Shown: piece by piece, positions 40,615 through 50,833 of the stretch
Numbering within the stretch: the first letter of the stretch is position 1
How the letters are laid out: every line of letters starts with the position of its first letter
Assembly (NCBI GenBank): GCA_001299455.1
Contig: CYUK01000003.1
Coordinates: 1,116,001 to 1,180,000, forward strand
Direction of reading: 5' to 3'
DNA: 64,000 nucleotides
Source: Clostridiales bacterium SIT11
GTDB lineage: Bacteria > Bacillota > Clostridia > Tissierellales > Peptoniphilaceae
Made by a program: the position numbers and the translations under genes
The notes under the pieces: generated by a model
The model's input: only the letters and a program-made list of their open reading frames with translations
The model's database searches: none
Told to the model about the DNA's origin: nothing

Positions 40615-41985
40615 TTAAGCCTGGATTTTTTTCTTAGCACCAGGATAGTATTTTGGATTGGAAAAGTATTCATCTTTTAAGTCGACGGCTTCCTTACTCA
40701 TCATTAAAATTCCAATCATATTGGGGATGACTACAAAGGCCAGCATCAGGTCTAGGAGGGAGTAAAGTTGTTCTAGGTTTAAAAGAACGCCTAGGATGAT
40801 AAAGCCAATATAGACAAAGCGCATAATAATGGAGAAGGTGTGGCCGAAGAGGAATTCGGCTTGTTTTTCTCCAAAGAAGATGATGACAATAATGGTGGAT
40901 AAAACAAACATCAAGAGGGCCAGGGAAACAAAGCCTCCACCAATGGTTTTGCCTAAAACTGTTTCAAAGGCATAGGCTGGCATAGTGGCGGCAAGTTTTG
41001 GATCAATATGGGTCCAGGCGCCAGATACTAAGACCACAAGGGCTGTGACGGTACAGACGATAATGGTATTGGCAAAAATTTCAAAGATGGCCCAAATCCC
41101 TTGTTGGGCAGGAATTTCTACAGAGGCGGAGGCGTGGGCTGTGGTTGCTGTCCCCATACCGGCTTCGTTGGAATAGCATCCCCGAGCAATCCCATTCCGG
41201 ATGCCTTCGGCTAGGGTGGCGCCTAAAAATCCACCTGTAGCTGCAGTGGCGCTAAAGGCATTTTTAAAGATGGCTCCAAAGGCGGCGGGAACTTCACTGG
41301 CATGGGCAAAGATAACGATGAAGCCTCCAATAATATAGAGGGCTGCCATAAGGGGGACGAGTTTTTCTGTAAAAGAGGCAATTTTTTTAATGCCGCCAAA
41401 GACTACTAGGCAGACGACGACTAAAAGAGCCCCCAGGGAAATATATTTATTCAGGCCTAGGTTTTCACAGTTTTGGATAAAGGTAAGGGTTTGGGTGGAA
41501 ATGGAGGGAGCGACTTCCACCATGAGCATAAAGGCAAAGAAGGTGCCTAGCCAGGGTAGGGGGGAATTTTTTAAGTAGTACATGGCCCCGCCAACATAGT
41601 CTCCGTCCTTATTCTTTTGCCGGTACTTAATTCCTAAAACAATTTCTGTAAACTTGGTGGCACAGCCGACAAGGGCGGTAATCCACATCCAAAAAATAGC
41701 TCCAGGTCCTCCTAGGGCAATGGCCACAGGAACCCCGACAATGGAAGAGCCTCCAATAGAGGAAGCTAGGGCTGTGGTGGCTGCCTGGAAGGCGGATACG
41801 GTTCCGTCTCCTTCAGCCTTTTGAAACATTTTTCCAAAGGTATTTTTTAAAATATGACCAAGATAGCGGAATTGGAAAAAGCCCAAACGGACGGTGAGGA
41901 AAAGTCCTCCTCCGACCAGGATGATTAAAAGGGGGTAGCCCCAGAGCCATTCGGAAATCGAAACAAGTGCGTTAATAAAATTCAT
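40615..41985 (-). CDS. Sodium:alanine/glycine symporter (AgcS family), copy 2
   Basis: 456 residues, alignable over its full length with the protein at 26175, including FQAATTALASSIGGSS, GPGAIFWMW and GIARGCYSNEAGMGTA. Its leader is short (no room for the paired structure found before copy 1), so the two copies are likely controlled differently. Ribosome site AAAGGAGAAGAC. Confidence 0.92.
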   Translation of the reverse strand: MNFINALVSISEWLWGYPLLIILVGGGLFLTVRLGFFQFRYLGHILKNTFGKMFQKAEGDGTVSAFQAATTALASSIGGSSIVGVPVAIALGGPGAIFWMWITALVGCATKFTEIVLGIKYRQKNKDGDYVGGAMYYLKNSPLPWLGTFFAFMLMVEVAPSISTQTLTFIQNCENLGLNKYISLGALLVVVCLVVFGGIKKIASFTEKLVPLMAALYIIGGFIVIFAHASEVPAAFGAIFKNAFSATAATGGFLGATLAEGIRNGIARGCYSNEAGMGTATTAHASASVEIPAQQGIWAIFEIFANTIIVCTVTALVVLVSGAWTHIDPKLAATMPAYAFETVLGKTIGGGFVSLALLMFVLSTIIVIIFFGEKQAEFLFGHTFSIIMRFVYIGFIILGVLLNLEQLYSLLDLMLAFVVIPNMIGILMMSKEAVDLKDEYFSNPKYYPGAKKKIQA

Positions 41986-42035
41986 GTCTTCTCCTTTAAT
42001 GATATCAATCGGCGTCTACTCAGTGTCTATAAATA

Positions 42036-42062
42036 GGAAAATCCACCGCCGAAGCGGTGGAC
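42036..42062 (-). terminator. Terminator of the CtlX-like gene
   Basis: TCCACCGC-ttcg-GCGGTGGA on the minus strand, a stable tetraloop hairpin, then TTTTCC. Confidence 0.8.
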
Positions 42063-42073
42063 ATTCATAGTTT

Positions 42074-43000
42074 TTAACCAAAAACTTCTGCAATCATGCA
42101 GCGGATGGAGCCCCCACCATAGTATTCAATGGTGTCAATGTTGACACAGACGATTTCTGTTGTTTCTTCAATTTTCTTGATTTGTTCGTCTGTTAGAGAT
42201 TTGTAGGCTCTTTCGGAAATAGCAATAAAGTTCTTTCCATCGGATCCTCTTAATTCTAAGGTGTTTCCAGCACAGGCAGTGACTTGGTCAAAGTTTAATT
42301 CAATGATGTCATTGCCGCCTTCTTCTAATTTTTTACGAACTTTTTCCTTGTCGTCTCCTTGGATGGAGTCTAGGCAAATAATGGCTTTCTTTTCGCCAAT
42401 GCCCATAAGGATGTTGGTGTGGTAGATTACGCCACCATCTTGTTTTGCAACAAAGGAAACAGGTTCGTGGCCAGTCGCCTTACAGAATTCTTCGAAAAGT
42501 TCCTTGTCAGCTCTTGGAGAAAGGGCACAGTAGGCAACCTTATTTTTCCGGTCAATAACCATGGCGCCTGTACCTTCTAAGATTTGATCTCTTTCCCGGT
42601 TGTGGGAGTAGTCAATCACCTTGAAGATTTTTTCATCCTTAGCAGCCTTGGAAGCAATTTCTTCTACAGTTTCACGGAATTTTACAATTTCTTCTTGACG
42701 GTTTTCAGCAAACATGGGATAAACAACCATGATGCCACCCTCATGGGTGGAAAACCAGTTGTTAGGGAAGATAGAGTCTGGTGTTGCTGGATCTGGTGTA
42801 TCATCTAGGACGTTGACCTTTACTCCCTTAGCTTCTAGAGCTTTTACAACATTATTAAATTCTTCTAGGGCTTTTTCTTGAACTTGCTTAATGTCTGCGT
42901 CGTCGTTATTTTGGTAGGCGTTGTTTACAGCAGTTTCTGCGTTAAACATAAATTGGGCAGGCTTAATCATAACAACTTCGCTGGTGGTGTGCTTATACAT
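42074..43000 (-). CDS. ctlX: Amidinotransferase-superfamily hydrolase, CtlX-like
   Basis: 308 residues of the guanidine-modifying fold. Motifs: TPDSIFPNNWFSTH (substrate carboxylate and Asp site), GTGAMV, YHTNILMGIG with the catalytic His, and the nucleophile Cys near the end in GGGSIRCMIAEVF. The arrangement matches the citrulline-utilisation hydrolase family CtlX rather than arginine deiminase (about 400 residues). Would hydrolyse an arginine/citrulline-type compound. Single gene with own promoter region (TATAAT at 43049-43044) and terminator. Confidence 0.82.
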   Translation of the reverse strand: MYKHTTSEVVMIKPAQFMFNAETAVNNAYQNNDDADIKQVQEKALEEFNNVVKALEAKGVKVNVLDDTPDPATPDSIFPNNWFSTHEGGIMVVYPMFAENRQEEIVKFRETVEEIASKAAKDEKIFKVIDYSHNRERDQILEGTGAMVIDRKNKVAYCALSPRADKELFEEFCKATGHEPVSFVAKQDGGVIYHTNILMGIGEKKAIICLDSIQGDDKEKVRKKLEEGGNDIIELNFDQVTACAGNTLELRGSDGKNFIAISERAYKSLTDEQIKKIEETTEIVCVNIDTIEYYGGGSIRCMIAEVFG

Positions 43001-43121
43001 GATTACTTTCCTCCTTGTTTTTATTTCAGTCTTCTACAAGTCTATTATACTATATTCTAAAAGAAATAGCTAGGGGAAAGTTAAAAATTTATCATATTAA
43101 ATGAAAAATGTTCTCCCCATG

Positions 43122-43146
43122 AAAAAACCTCCGGAAAACCGGAGGT
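43122..43146 (-). terminator. Terminator of the aldolase gene
   Basis: Perfect stem ACCTCCGG / CCGGAGGT followed by six T on the minus strand. Confidence 0.85.
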
Positions 43147-43151
43147 CAGTC

Positions 43152-44039
43152 TTAATTTATAGAAGCTTGGTAGATGTCTTCAATGGATTGACTCAAGGTT
43201 TTGGTAAATTCTTGGTCACTTTGGTCATTGGAGAGGCCTTCTGTCAGTCCCCTGGAGAAGGAGGCAATCATGCCTTGGTTCTTGGCCAGGAGGTCATTGG
43301 CTTCTTTTCTGGAGTAGCCACCAGAAAGGGCCACTAGGCGGAGGACTCTGGGATGGTCGCTTAAGTCCTTGTAGAGGTTGGCTTTACTGGGGATGGTGAG
43401 TTTTAACATGACTTCTTGGCCTTCTTCCAATTGGTCTAGGTGGGATTTAAGCTCATCATGTAAAAGGGCTTCACATTTTTCCTTGTCTGGAGAATCAATG
43501 GCCACTTCCGGTTCAACAATAGGAACTAGGTCCTTGGTCAGGATTTCTTTGGCCCAGGCAAATTGTTGGTTCACAACAGCTTGAATGCCTTCTTCATTGT
43601 AGGAATGGATGAGGCTCCGCATTTTGGTCCCGAAAATGTGATTTGCAAGGGCCTTGTCTAAAAGGTCGGAAAGGCCGGGGAAGGGTTTCATTTTTTGGAC
43701 CCCATTTTCTTCTGTATCCAGGCCCTTGTCCACCTTTAAAATGGGGACAATGTGTTTTTCTTCCCAGAGGAAGGTTCCAGTCTTTTTTCCTTCAATAGAG
43801 GAATCCATGGTTTTTTCAAAGAGGATGGCAGCAAGGATCCGGTCCGATGTAAAGGCGGGATCTGTAATAATCCGGGCCCGCATTTGGTGGACCAGGTCAA
43901 ACATTTCTTCTTCTGTCTTGTAGGCATCTTTTCCAATTCCATAGCGTTCCAAGGCCTTGGGCGTGGATCCACCACTTTGGTCCAGGGCGGCAACAAAGCC
44001 CTTGCCATGTTGGAGTTGTTCTTTCATTTCTTGGTTCAT
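43152..44039 (-). CDS. fda: Class I fructose-bisphosphate aldolase
   Basis: About 295 residues. [13 protein letters not shown] near the N-terminus and [15 protein letters not shown], whose Lys forms the Schiff base, fit class I aldolases. Cleaves fructose 1,6-bisphosphate in glycolysis/gluconeogenesis. Start: of two ATGs, 44045 sits 2 nt from the ribosome site GAAAGG, so 44039 (MNQEMKEQ) is preferred. It lies 71 bp after ggt on the same strand and may be cotranscribed. Confidence 0.9.
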   Translation of the reverse strand: MNQEMKEQLQHGKGFVAALDQSGGSTPKALERYGIGKDAYKTEEEMFDLVHQMRARIITDPAFTSDRILAAILFEKTMDSSIEGKKTGTFLWEEKHIVPILKVDKGLDTEENGVQKMKPFPGLSDLLDKALANHIFGTKMRSLIHSYNEEGIQAVVNQQFAWAKEILTKDLVPIVEPEVAIDSPDKEKCEALLHDELKSHLDQLEEGQEVMLKLTIPSKANLYKDLSDHPRVLRLVALSGGYSRKEANDLLAKNQGMIASFSRGLTEGLSNDQSDQEFTKTLSQSIEDIYQASIN

Positions 44040-44110
44040 TGTCATATCCTTTCTTTTCTCTTTCTATCTACCTATATTTTACCCGAGATTGGGAAAAAAA
44101 TCTAAAAATT

Positions 44111-45706
44111 TTAATAAGTGGAGATGTGGCCGTCGGTTCTTTTTTCTGTTCCCCCACAATAAATCCCCTGGTCATCCCGGAGGATGATTTGCCCCCGGCC
44201 CATGGCATAGGAATTTTCTGGATAAGAAACCTGGTGGTCTCTTTTCATTAAACCTTGGACAAGGACAGGATCAAAATCTTTTTCCACTTCCAAGTTTTTC
44301 CCGCCAATCCACTGCCAACGAGGCTTGTCCAAGGCGGCCTGGGGATTTAGGCCCTGGTCTAGGAGGTTGCTAATAACCTGGATATGGCCCTGGGGCTGCA
44401 TAAAAGCTCCCATGACACCAAAAGTGCCCAAGGCCTTGCCTTCTTTCATAATAAAACCTGGAATAATGGTGTGGTAGGACCGCTTACAGGGGCCGATACA
44501 GTTGGGATGACCCTCAACTAAAGAAAAATTGGCCCCTCGGTTGTTATAGCTAATGGCATAGTCCGGGTGGACCAGGCCGGACCCAAAGCCGTCGTAGTTG
44601 GACTGGATAAGGGAGACCATATTTCCTTCCTGGTCAGCTGTGGTCAAGTAGACTGTGGAGGGTTCACTTTTGTAGGAAGAAAAGTCCCGGGCCTGGGATC
44701 CCAGGTTTTTTTCCTGGAGGCCTAGGAAGTGATCAGATAAAAGCTCTTCCATAGGCCAGCGCAGAAATCTGGGGTCACAGACATAGTCCCGGGCCAGGGT
44801 CATAGAAAGTTTTGTGGCTTCAATTTGCCTGTGGAGGAAATCTTCCCCATGACTGGGCGTGGAGGGACTTCTTTTCATAAGCCCTAAGGCCATGAGGACG
44901 GAAATTCCCTGGCCGTTAGGGGGCATTTCATAAATTTCATGGCCCCGGTAGGAAATGGAAATAGGGTCCACCCAGGAGGCTCGGTAGGAGGCAAAATCTT
45001 CAAAGTCTAAAAGCCCTCCCTGGGACTGGATGTAGGCAGCAGAGGCCCTGGCCCCTTCGCCCTCATAGAAAAAGCTCCGGCCGTCTTGGGCAATTTTTTC
45101 CAGGGTCTTAGCAAGGTTTGGGTTTTTAAAGACCTGGCCTGGCTTCGGCGCCTGTCCGTCTAGGCCAAAGGCCTGGTAGAGGGTATCAAAATTTTCGTCT
45201 AATTTTTGATATTTTTCAAATTCCAGGGCCCAGAGCTTGGCTACCACAGGAGAGACGGGATAGCCCTCCCTGGCATAGGCAATGGGGCCTTCAAATAAGG
45301 CTTCCCAGGGAAGACGGCCAAAGCGGTTTGCAAGTTGGATCCAACCATCCACGGCTCCGGGAACAGTGGTGGTCAAGGGGCCGAAGCTGGGCATTTCTTG
45401 GCCGAACCGGTCCCTGTAAAAGGCATAGGTGGCCTTTTTAGGCGAGGGGCCGGAAGCATTGATGCCAAAAAGCCTTCCCTGGTAGTAGACTATGGCAAAG
45501 AGGTCCGAACCCAAACCATTACAGGTGGGTTCCAGGACCGTCATGGCAATGGCCATGGAAACGGCGGCATCAATGGCGTTGCCTCCAGACCGTAAAATAT
45601 CCAGGCCGATACTGGAGGTCAAGGGGTTGGAAGAGGCTGTCATGGCCTGGCCGTAAACAGGGGACCGGCGAGAGGGGTAGGGAAGCTTCAGGGAATCAAA
45701 AGTCAT
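44111..45706 (-). CDS. ggt: Gamma-glutamyltransferase/hydrolase
   Basis: 531 residues of the Ntn-hydrolase GGT family. SGGNAIDAAVSMAIAM is near the front, the nucleophilic Thr in STVYLTTADQEGNMVSLI opens the small subunit after autocleavage, and SNYDGFGSG and YHTIIPGFI follow. No signal peptide, unlike the exported E. coli enzyme, so it should act inside the cell on gamma-glutamyl compounds. Begins 3 bp after glycerol kinase, an unusual partner. Confidence 0.9.
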   Translation of the reverse strand: MTFDSLKLPYPSRRSPVYGQAMTASSNPLTSSIGLDILRSGGNAIDAAVSMAIAMTVLEPTCNGLGSDLFAIVYYQGRLFGINASGPSPKKATYAFYRDRFGQEMPSFGPLTTTVPGAVDGWIQLANRFGRLPWEALFEGPIAYAREGYPVSPVVAKLWALEFEKYQKLDENFDTLYQAFGLDGQAPKPGQVFKNPNLAKTLEKIAQDGRSFFYEGEGARASAAYIQSQGGLLDFEDFASYRASWVDPISISYRGHEIYEMPPNGQGISVLMALGLMKRSPSTPSHGEDFLHRQIEATKLSMTLARDYVCDPRFLRWPMEELLSDHFLGLQEKNLGSQARDFSSYKSEPSTVYLTTADQEGNMVSLIQSNYDGFGSGLVHPDYAISYNNRGANFSLVEGHPNCIGPCKRSYHTIIPGFIMKEGKALGTFGVMGAFMQPQGHIQVISNLLDQGLNPQAALDKPRWQWIGGKNLEVEKDFDPVLVQGLMKRDHQVSYPENSYAMGRGQIILRDDQGIYCGGTEKRTDGHISTY

Positions 45707-45709
45707 GAT

Positions 45710-47209
45710 TTATTCTCCGCCCTTGGGATAAATAGACAGGCAGTGGTCCACAGCCTTGTGCCAGCGGCCTAGATAATCTTGGCGGCGGTTTTCTTCCATG
45801 GAAGGGGTAAACATCCGGTCTTCTTGCCAAATTGTCTTCACATGGTCCAAGTCTTTAAAGTAATGGAACCCCATGCCGGCAATGAGGAAGGCTCCGAGAG
45901 CGGTGGTTTCCGTACACTTGGGCCGGAGGACAGGAATATTTAAGAGGTCCGCTTGGACCTGCATGAGGAAGTTATTCCGGGAGGCTCCTCCGTCGACCTT
46001 TAAGACCTTTCTCTTGAGCCCGGAGTCCTTTTGCATGCTTTTGACCACGTCATAGGTTAAGGAGGCAATGGATTCCAAAGAGGCCCGGACTAGGTGGTTT
46101 TTATTGGCTCCCCGGCTTAAGCCTGTAATGGTCCCTTGGGCATAGGAATTCCAGTAGGGGGCGCCCAGGCCCGTAAAGGCAGGGACAATCATGACGCCGT
46201 TGGAATCTTCCACAGCCAGGGCCATTGCTTCTGTGTCGCTGGCTTTTTCAATAATCCCCAGCTGGTCTCGGAGCCACTGGATTAGAGATCCGGCGACGAA
46301 AATAGACCCTTCCAGGGCATAGGTCACCTGGTCGCCAATTTGCCAGGCCACAGAGGACAGGAGGCCGTTTTTACTTTGGATAGGGGTGTCTCCTGTATTC
46401 ATAAGGACAAAGGCCCCGGTTCCATAGGTATTTTTGGCTTCTCCAGGGGCAAAGCAAGCTTGGCCAAAGAGGGCGGCTTGCTGGTCTCCCAGGACGCCTG
46501 TAATGGGAATGGACTGGCCTAGAAAGTTGGAGGAAGTTTCTCCGAAAAAGGAGGCCGAGGCTTGGACTTCAGGCAAAATTTCCCGGGGAATTTTTAAAAG
46601 GTCCAGGATTTCTTGGTCCCAATCCATGGTGTGGATGTTAAAGAGCATGGTCCGGCAGGCATTGGAGACGTCGGTTTTGTGGATTTTCCCGTCCGATAGT
46701 CGGTACATTAAATAGGAGTCCACTGTTCCAAAGGCCACCTGGCCTTTTTCTGCCTTGGCTCGGAGGCCAGGGACCGTGTCCAGGAGGTATTGGATTTTTG
46801 TGGCAGAAAAATAGGCATCCACAATGAGGCCGGTTTTTTCATGAAAAAAGTCCACATAGCCATCCTTTTTTAATTGATCGGCCAGGGGAGCCGTCCGCCG
46901 ACACTGCCAGACTAGGGCATTGGCCAGGGGTTCCCCGGTCTTTCGGTCCCAGAGGATGGTGGTCTCCCTTTGGTTGGTAATCCCTAGACAGTGGATGTCC
47001 TTGGCTGTAATGGAAGACTGGGCCAGGGCTTCGGCTGCTACACCGGACATGGTGGAGTAAATATCAATGGGATTTTGTTCCACCCAACCTGGTTTTGGAA
47101 AGTATTGGGGAAATTCTCTCTGGGCCAGGGAGACAATTTCTCCCTTTTCATTGAAGATAAGGGCCCGGTTACTTGTAGTTCCTGCATCAAGGGCTAAAAA
47201 ATAAGGCAA
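45710..47209 (-). CDS. glpK: Glycerol kinase
   Basis: About 499 residues. FGGY-kinase motifs: N-terminal FLALDAGTTSNRALIF, GVLGDQQAALFGQ, SNACRTMLFNIHTMDWD (glycerol kinase signature region), and C-terminal VDGGASRNNFLMQ. Phosphorylates glycerol with ATP. Start: TTG at 47218 abuts the ribosome site AAAGGA, while TTG 47209 lies 9 nt after it and gives the usual MPYFLALD front, so 47209 is preferred; the difference is three residues. No glpF or glpD adjoins. Confidence 0.92.
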   Translation of the reverse strand: MPYFLALDAGTTSNRALIFNEKGEIVSLAQREFPQYFPKPGWVEQNPIDIYSTMSGVAAEALAQSSITAKDIHCLGITNQRETTILWDRKTGEPLANALVWQCRRTAPLADQLKKDGYVDFFHEKTGLIVDAYFSATKIQYLLDTVPGLRAKAEKGQVAFGTVDSYLMYRLSDGKIHKTDVSNACRTMLFNIHTMDWDQEILDLLKIPREILPEVQASASFFGETSSNFLGQSIPITGVLGDQQAALFGQACFAPGEAKNTYGTGAFVLMNTGDTPIQSKNGLLSSVAWQIGDQVTYALEGSIFVAGSLIQWLRDQLGIIEKASDTEAMALAVEDSNGVMIVPAFTGLGAPYWNSYAQGTITGLSRGANKNHLVRASLESIASLTYDVVKSMQKDSGLKRKVLKVDGGASRNNFLMQVQADLLNIPVLRPKCTETTALGAFLIAGMGFHYFKDLDHVKTIWQEDRMFTPSMEENRRQDYLGRWHKAVDHCLSIYPKGGE

Positions 47210-47438
47210 AGCAATCAATCCTTTCTTTAAGCTATTGTACCACAGACCTCAGCAAGAGGCAGAAGAAAATAAATACAGGATGGGGTATAGGTATAGATAG
47301 GTGTGGTTATCAATTAACTTAAAAGATTAAGTGAGGCAAAATACAAGATAAACGTTGAAAAATAGGCAAATAAATTTTAAATAAAAAATCTGTTTTTTTC
47401 TTTAAATAAAAATGATATATATTTATAAAATCTTCAGG

Positions 47439-47444
47439 TATAAT
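47439..47444 (+). promoter_or_regulatory. Probable -10 of the peptide-transport operon
   Basis: TATAAT, 29 bp before the first start codon; -35 (TATATA) is poor. The divergent gap 47219-47438 is AT-rich with no other recognised feature. Confidence 0.45.
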
Positions 47445-47472
47445 AAGAGTTAGGTAAGAAAGGAGGCTAAAC

Positions 47473-48411
47473 TTGCAAAATTTTGTACATAAAGGCTTAG
47501 AAATTTTGGTTGTCTTAATAGGAATTTCCATCATCAGCTTTGCCTTAGTTTATCTATCGCCAGGAGATCCGGCAGAAGTGATGTTGACCCAGTGTGGTGT
47601 CACCCCAACAGAGGAGCTTTTAGAAAAAACAAGGGCTGACTTGGGAGTTGACCGTCCTTTTGGAGAACAGTACCTGACTTGGTTGGGTAAAGTAGTAAAG
47701 GGAGATATGGGGGAATCCTATTCCACAAAAGTCCCTGTGGTGGATAAGTTAAAGACAAGCTTTGTTCCAACCTTAAAGCTTGCCCTAACCTCCCTGGTCA
47801 TTATGATTCTTGTGTCAGTTCCCTTGGGAATTTTAGCTGCCATCTACCATGATTCTTGGCTAGACTTTTTAATTCGGGCGGGGTGTTTTCTAGGAAACTC
47901 GATTCCCAACTTTTGGATTGGGTTGGTATTTTTAAGTATTTTTGGAGTCCAGCTCCACTGGGTTCCTGTGGCAGGCGGGCAAGCCAACTTTAGGACAATG
48001 CTGCTTCCAGCCATTACCCTGGCCATTGCCATGGCATCAAAGTATACGCGACAAGTCCGATTGGCTTTTTTAAATGAAATGAATCAAGACTACGTTCAAG
48101 GGGCTAGGGTCCGTGGAATCGAAAAGAAGGATATCTTATTCCGCCATATTCTACCTAATGTCTTGGTCCCCCTGTTAACACTTTTAGGTCTATCTCTAGG
48201 GAGTTTACTTGGAGGGACAGCGGTTGTTGAAATTATTTACAACTATCCTGGCATGGGGCTGATGGCGGTTAAGGCCATTAGTGCTCAAGATTTCCCCTTG
48301 ATTCAAGGATATGTCTTGTGGATTGCCCTCCTTTATATGGTGATTAACCTTTTAGTGGACCTATCTTATAGCTATCTTGATCCTAGAATATCCAAGGAGA
48401 CAGACCAATGA
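47473..48411 (+). CDS. Peptide/nickel-type ABC permease (DppB/OppB)
   Basis: 312 residues, six helices, with LSPGDPAEVML near the front and the EAA loop DYVQGARVRGIEKKDILFRHILPN. TTG start, 6 nt after AGGAGG. First gene of a six-gene operon; overlaps the next by 4 bp. Imports peptides or similar solutes. Confidence 0.9.
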   Translation: MQNFVHKGLEILVVLIGISIISFALVYLSPGDPAEVMLTQCGVTPTEELLEKTRADLGVDRPFGEQYLTWLGKVVKGDMGESYSTKVPVVDKLKTSFVPTLKLALTSLVIMILVSVPLGILAAIYHDSWLDFLIRAGCFLGNSIPNFWIGLVFLSIFGVQLHWVPVAGGQANFRTMLLPAITLAIAMASKYTRQVRLAFLNEMNQDYVQGARVRGIEKKDILFRHILPNVLVPLLTLLGLSLGSLLGGTAVVEIIYNYPGMGLMAVKAISAQDFPLIQGYVLWIALLYMVINLLVDLSYSYLDPRISKETDQ

Positions 48412-49262
48412 AGATAAAAGTTTTTTTAAAAAACCACTGGCAAGTGGTCTTGTTTTCTAGCCTGGCCCTGGTCATTATTCTTGTAGGGATTTTTGCGCCC
48501 CAATTGGCCCCTAAGGATCCTTTTGCGGCCAATATGGTGGACAGTCTACACCCTCCGTCTGATACCTATCCCCTGGGCACAGATAAACTAGGAAGAGACC
48601 TTTTATCTAGGATTATTTATGCAACCCGGCTTTCCTTATTTATGGCCCTACTTTTAGTGGCCCTCATCTTTTTTATTGGAACGAGCTTGGGTGTTCTTGC
48701 AGGCTATTTTGGTGGCCTCTTGGATAAAGTTATTATGCGGCTTGCCGACATGATGATTTCTTTTCCAGGTTTGATCTTGGCCATTGCTATTGCAGGAATT
48801 CTAGGACCTAGCCATAAGAATGCAGTCTTGGCCATTACAGCCGTTTCTTGGCCCAAGTACGCTCGTTTTTCCCGGGCCTTGGTTTTGCAACTGAAAGACA
48901 GGGTTTTTGTTGAGGCCGCCCGGTTAAATGGGGGGAGTCCCCTACATATTCTCTGGGTCCATATCCTGCCGAATATGATTGAGGCCATGATTGTTACGGC
49001 GGCTACAGATATTGGAGCCATGATTTTAGAACTGTCTGCCCTGTCTTTTCTTGGTTTTGGTGCCCAGGCACCAAGGCCGGAATGGGGCGTTATGTTAAAT
49101 GAAGGACGTCAATACTTAGCCAAGGCACCTTGGCTGATGTTGTACCCAGGAATAGCCATCCTGGTGGTCGTTGTTGTTTTTAACCTGTTAGGGGATGCCA
49201 TTCGAGATGAATTGGACCCCTATCAAGAAAAGAATGGAGGAAGAGAAGGATATGATTTGTAA
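48408..49262 (+). CDS. Peptide/nickel-type ABC permease (DppC/OppC)
   Basis: 284 residues. PLGTDKLGRDLLSRIIYATR after the first helix is typical of DppC, and the EAA loop is FVEAARLNGGSPLHILWVHILPN. Overlaps the binding-protein gene at its end. Confidence 0.9.
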   Translation: MKIKVFLKNHWQVVLFSSLALVIILVGIFAPQLAPKDPFAANMVDSLHPPSDTYPLGTDKLGRDLLSRIIYATRLSLFMALLLVALIFFIGTSLGVLAGYFGGLLDKVIMRLADMMISFPGLILAIAIAGILGPSHKNAVLAITAVSWPKYARFSRALVLQLKDRVFVEAARLNGGSPLHILWVHILPNMIEAMIVTAATDIGAMILELSALSFLGFGAQAPRPEWGVMLNEGRQYLAKAPWLMLYPGIAILVVVVVFNLLGDAIRDELDPYQEKNGGREGYDL

Positions 49263-50832
49263 ATTGAAAAGAAAAACGTTGTTAGGAATTTTTAGTCTGG
49301 CCCTTGTTTTGTGCCTAACAGCCTGTGGAGGAAGTGGAGACCAAGCTCCGGCTAATGGAGAATCAAAGGATAAGGCGGGCGACCTCACTGTAGGGGTCAC
49401 TTCTTTTGCAGATACCTTAGAGCCCACAGAACAATATTTTTCCTGGGTAATCACCCGCTATGGAGTGGGAGAAACTTTAGTGAAATTTAGCGAAGAAGGG
49501 GAAGTCATTCCGGGTCTTGCCAAGTCTTGGTCTGTATCTGACGACCAAAAAACCTGGACTTTTGATTTAGAAGAGGGAGTGAAATTTTCCAATGGAAAGG
49601 CCATGGACGGCCAAGCTGTTAAGGCATCCATAGAAAGAACCTTCGAGCTTTCAGACCGGGCTAAGGAATTTTTTGACTATGAAAAAATTGAGGCAGATGG
49701 AAATAAGCTCATGATTACGACAAAAGAGCCTGTAGCGATGCTGCCGGGATCTTTAGCAGACCCCCTCTTTTTAATTGTAGATGCCAGCGCCAATACAGAA
49801 GAATTTGCCAGCAAGGGCCCCATCTGTACAGGTCCCTATAAGGTAGAATCCTTCTCTCCAGCCCAAGAAACCGTTGTGGTAGCCAATGAAAACTACCGGG
49901 GACAAGTTCCCTTGAATAAGGTAACCTTCCGTTGTATTGAAGACCAAGCGACTCGGTCTATGGCCCTTCAATCTGGGGAAATCCAAGTGGCCTACAACTT
50001 AAAGACAGAAAATCTGGCAGACTTCCAAGGGCATGAAAACATTGAAATACAAGAGTTAGATTCTTTAAGAACAACCATGGCCTTTATGAATGAAAACGGC
50101 CCACTAAAAGATAAGGCTCTACGCCAGGCTTTTATTCGCGGTCTTGACCGAAAGACTTACACAGAAAGTCTATTGGGAGGCGGAGCTTCACCAGGAAAAA
50201 CGGTTATTCCACCAACACTAGACTTTGGATTTGATGAAATTAAAGACGAAAATGCCTATAATCCAGAAAGTGCAAAGGAAATTTTAAAACAAGCAGGCTA
50301 TGTAGACAAGGATGGAGACGGTTTTGTTGAAAACAAAGACGGATCGAAATTGGAATTAAACTTTGTTATCTATACTTCCAGGGAAGAATTAGGAATCTAT
50401 GCCCAAGCAGCCCAAACCAGTTTGAAAGAAATTGGATTAAAGGTCAACCTTGAAACAGTATCCTATGAAACCCTTCTAGACCGCCGAGATGCTGGTCAAT
50501 ATGACCTATTAATTTGGAATGTTCTTGTAGCCAATACAGGAGACCCAGAAAAATATTTACGGGAAAACTTCTATTCCAGTTCAAAATCCAACACCATGGC
50601 CTACAAAAATGAAAAAGTAGACCAAGACCTAGATGAGCTGGCAAAAACTTTTGATGAAGAAAAGAGAAAAGACCTGGTTATGGAAATACAAGATGAGATT
50701 ATGAAAGATGCCGGCGTGGCTGTCTTCGGCTACGAAAAGACTCTCTTGTTCTACGACAAGTCTGTCCAAGGCCTGGAACTTTTCCCCATGGACTACTATT
50801 GGTTAACAGATCAAGTAAGCCTGGAAAAATAA
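49252..50832 (+). CDS. Peptide-binding lipoprotein (family 5 solute-binding)
   Basis: About 526 residues. Lipobox LTAC (Cys ~24) after KRKTLLGIFSLALVL, then the family-5 core with LAKSWSVSDDQKTWTFDLEEGVKFSNGK (spanning ~85-112, landmark only) and ALRQAFIRGLDRK. Starts at ATG 49252, inside the permease end; the frame is open upstream but within dppC. Captures the peptide outside the cell. Confidence 0.9.
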   Translation: MICKLKRKTLLGIFSLALVLCLTACGGSGDQAPANGESKDKAGDLTVGVTSFADTLEPTEQYFSWVITRYGVGETLVKFSEEGEVIPGLAKSWSVSDDQKTWTFDLEEGVKFSNGKAMDGQAVKASIERTFELSDRAKEFFDYEKIEADGNKLMITTKEPVAMLPGSLADPLFLIVDASANTEEFASKGPICTGPYKVESFSPAQETVVVANENYRGQVPLNKVTFRCIEDQATRSMALQSGEIQVAYNLKTENLADFQGHENIEIQELDSLRTTMAFMNENGPLKDKALRQAFIRGLDRKTYTESLLGGGASPGKTVIPPTLDFGFDEIKDENAYNPESAKEILKQAGYVDKDGDGFVENKDGSKLELNFVIYTSREELGIYAQAAQTSLKEIGLKVNLETVSYETLLDRRDAGQYDLLIWNVLVANTGDPEKYLRENFYSSSKSNTMAYKNEKVDQDLDELAKTFDEEKRKDLVMEIQDEIMKDAGVAVFGYEKTLLFYDKSVQGLELFPMDYYWLTDQVSLEK

Positions 50833-50833
50833 A

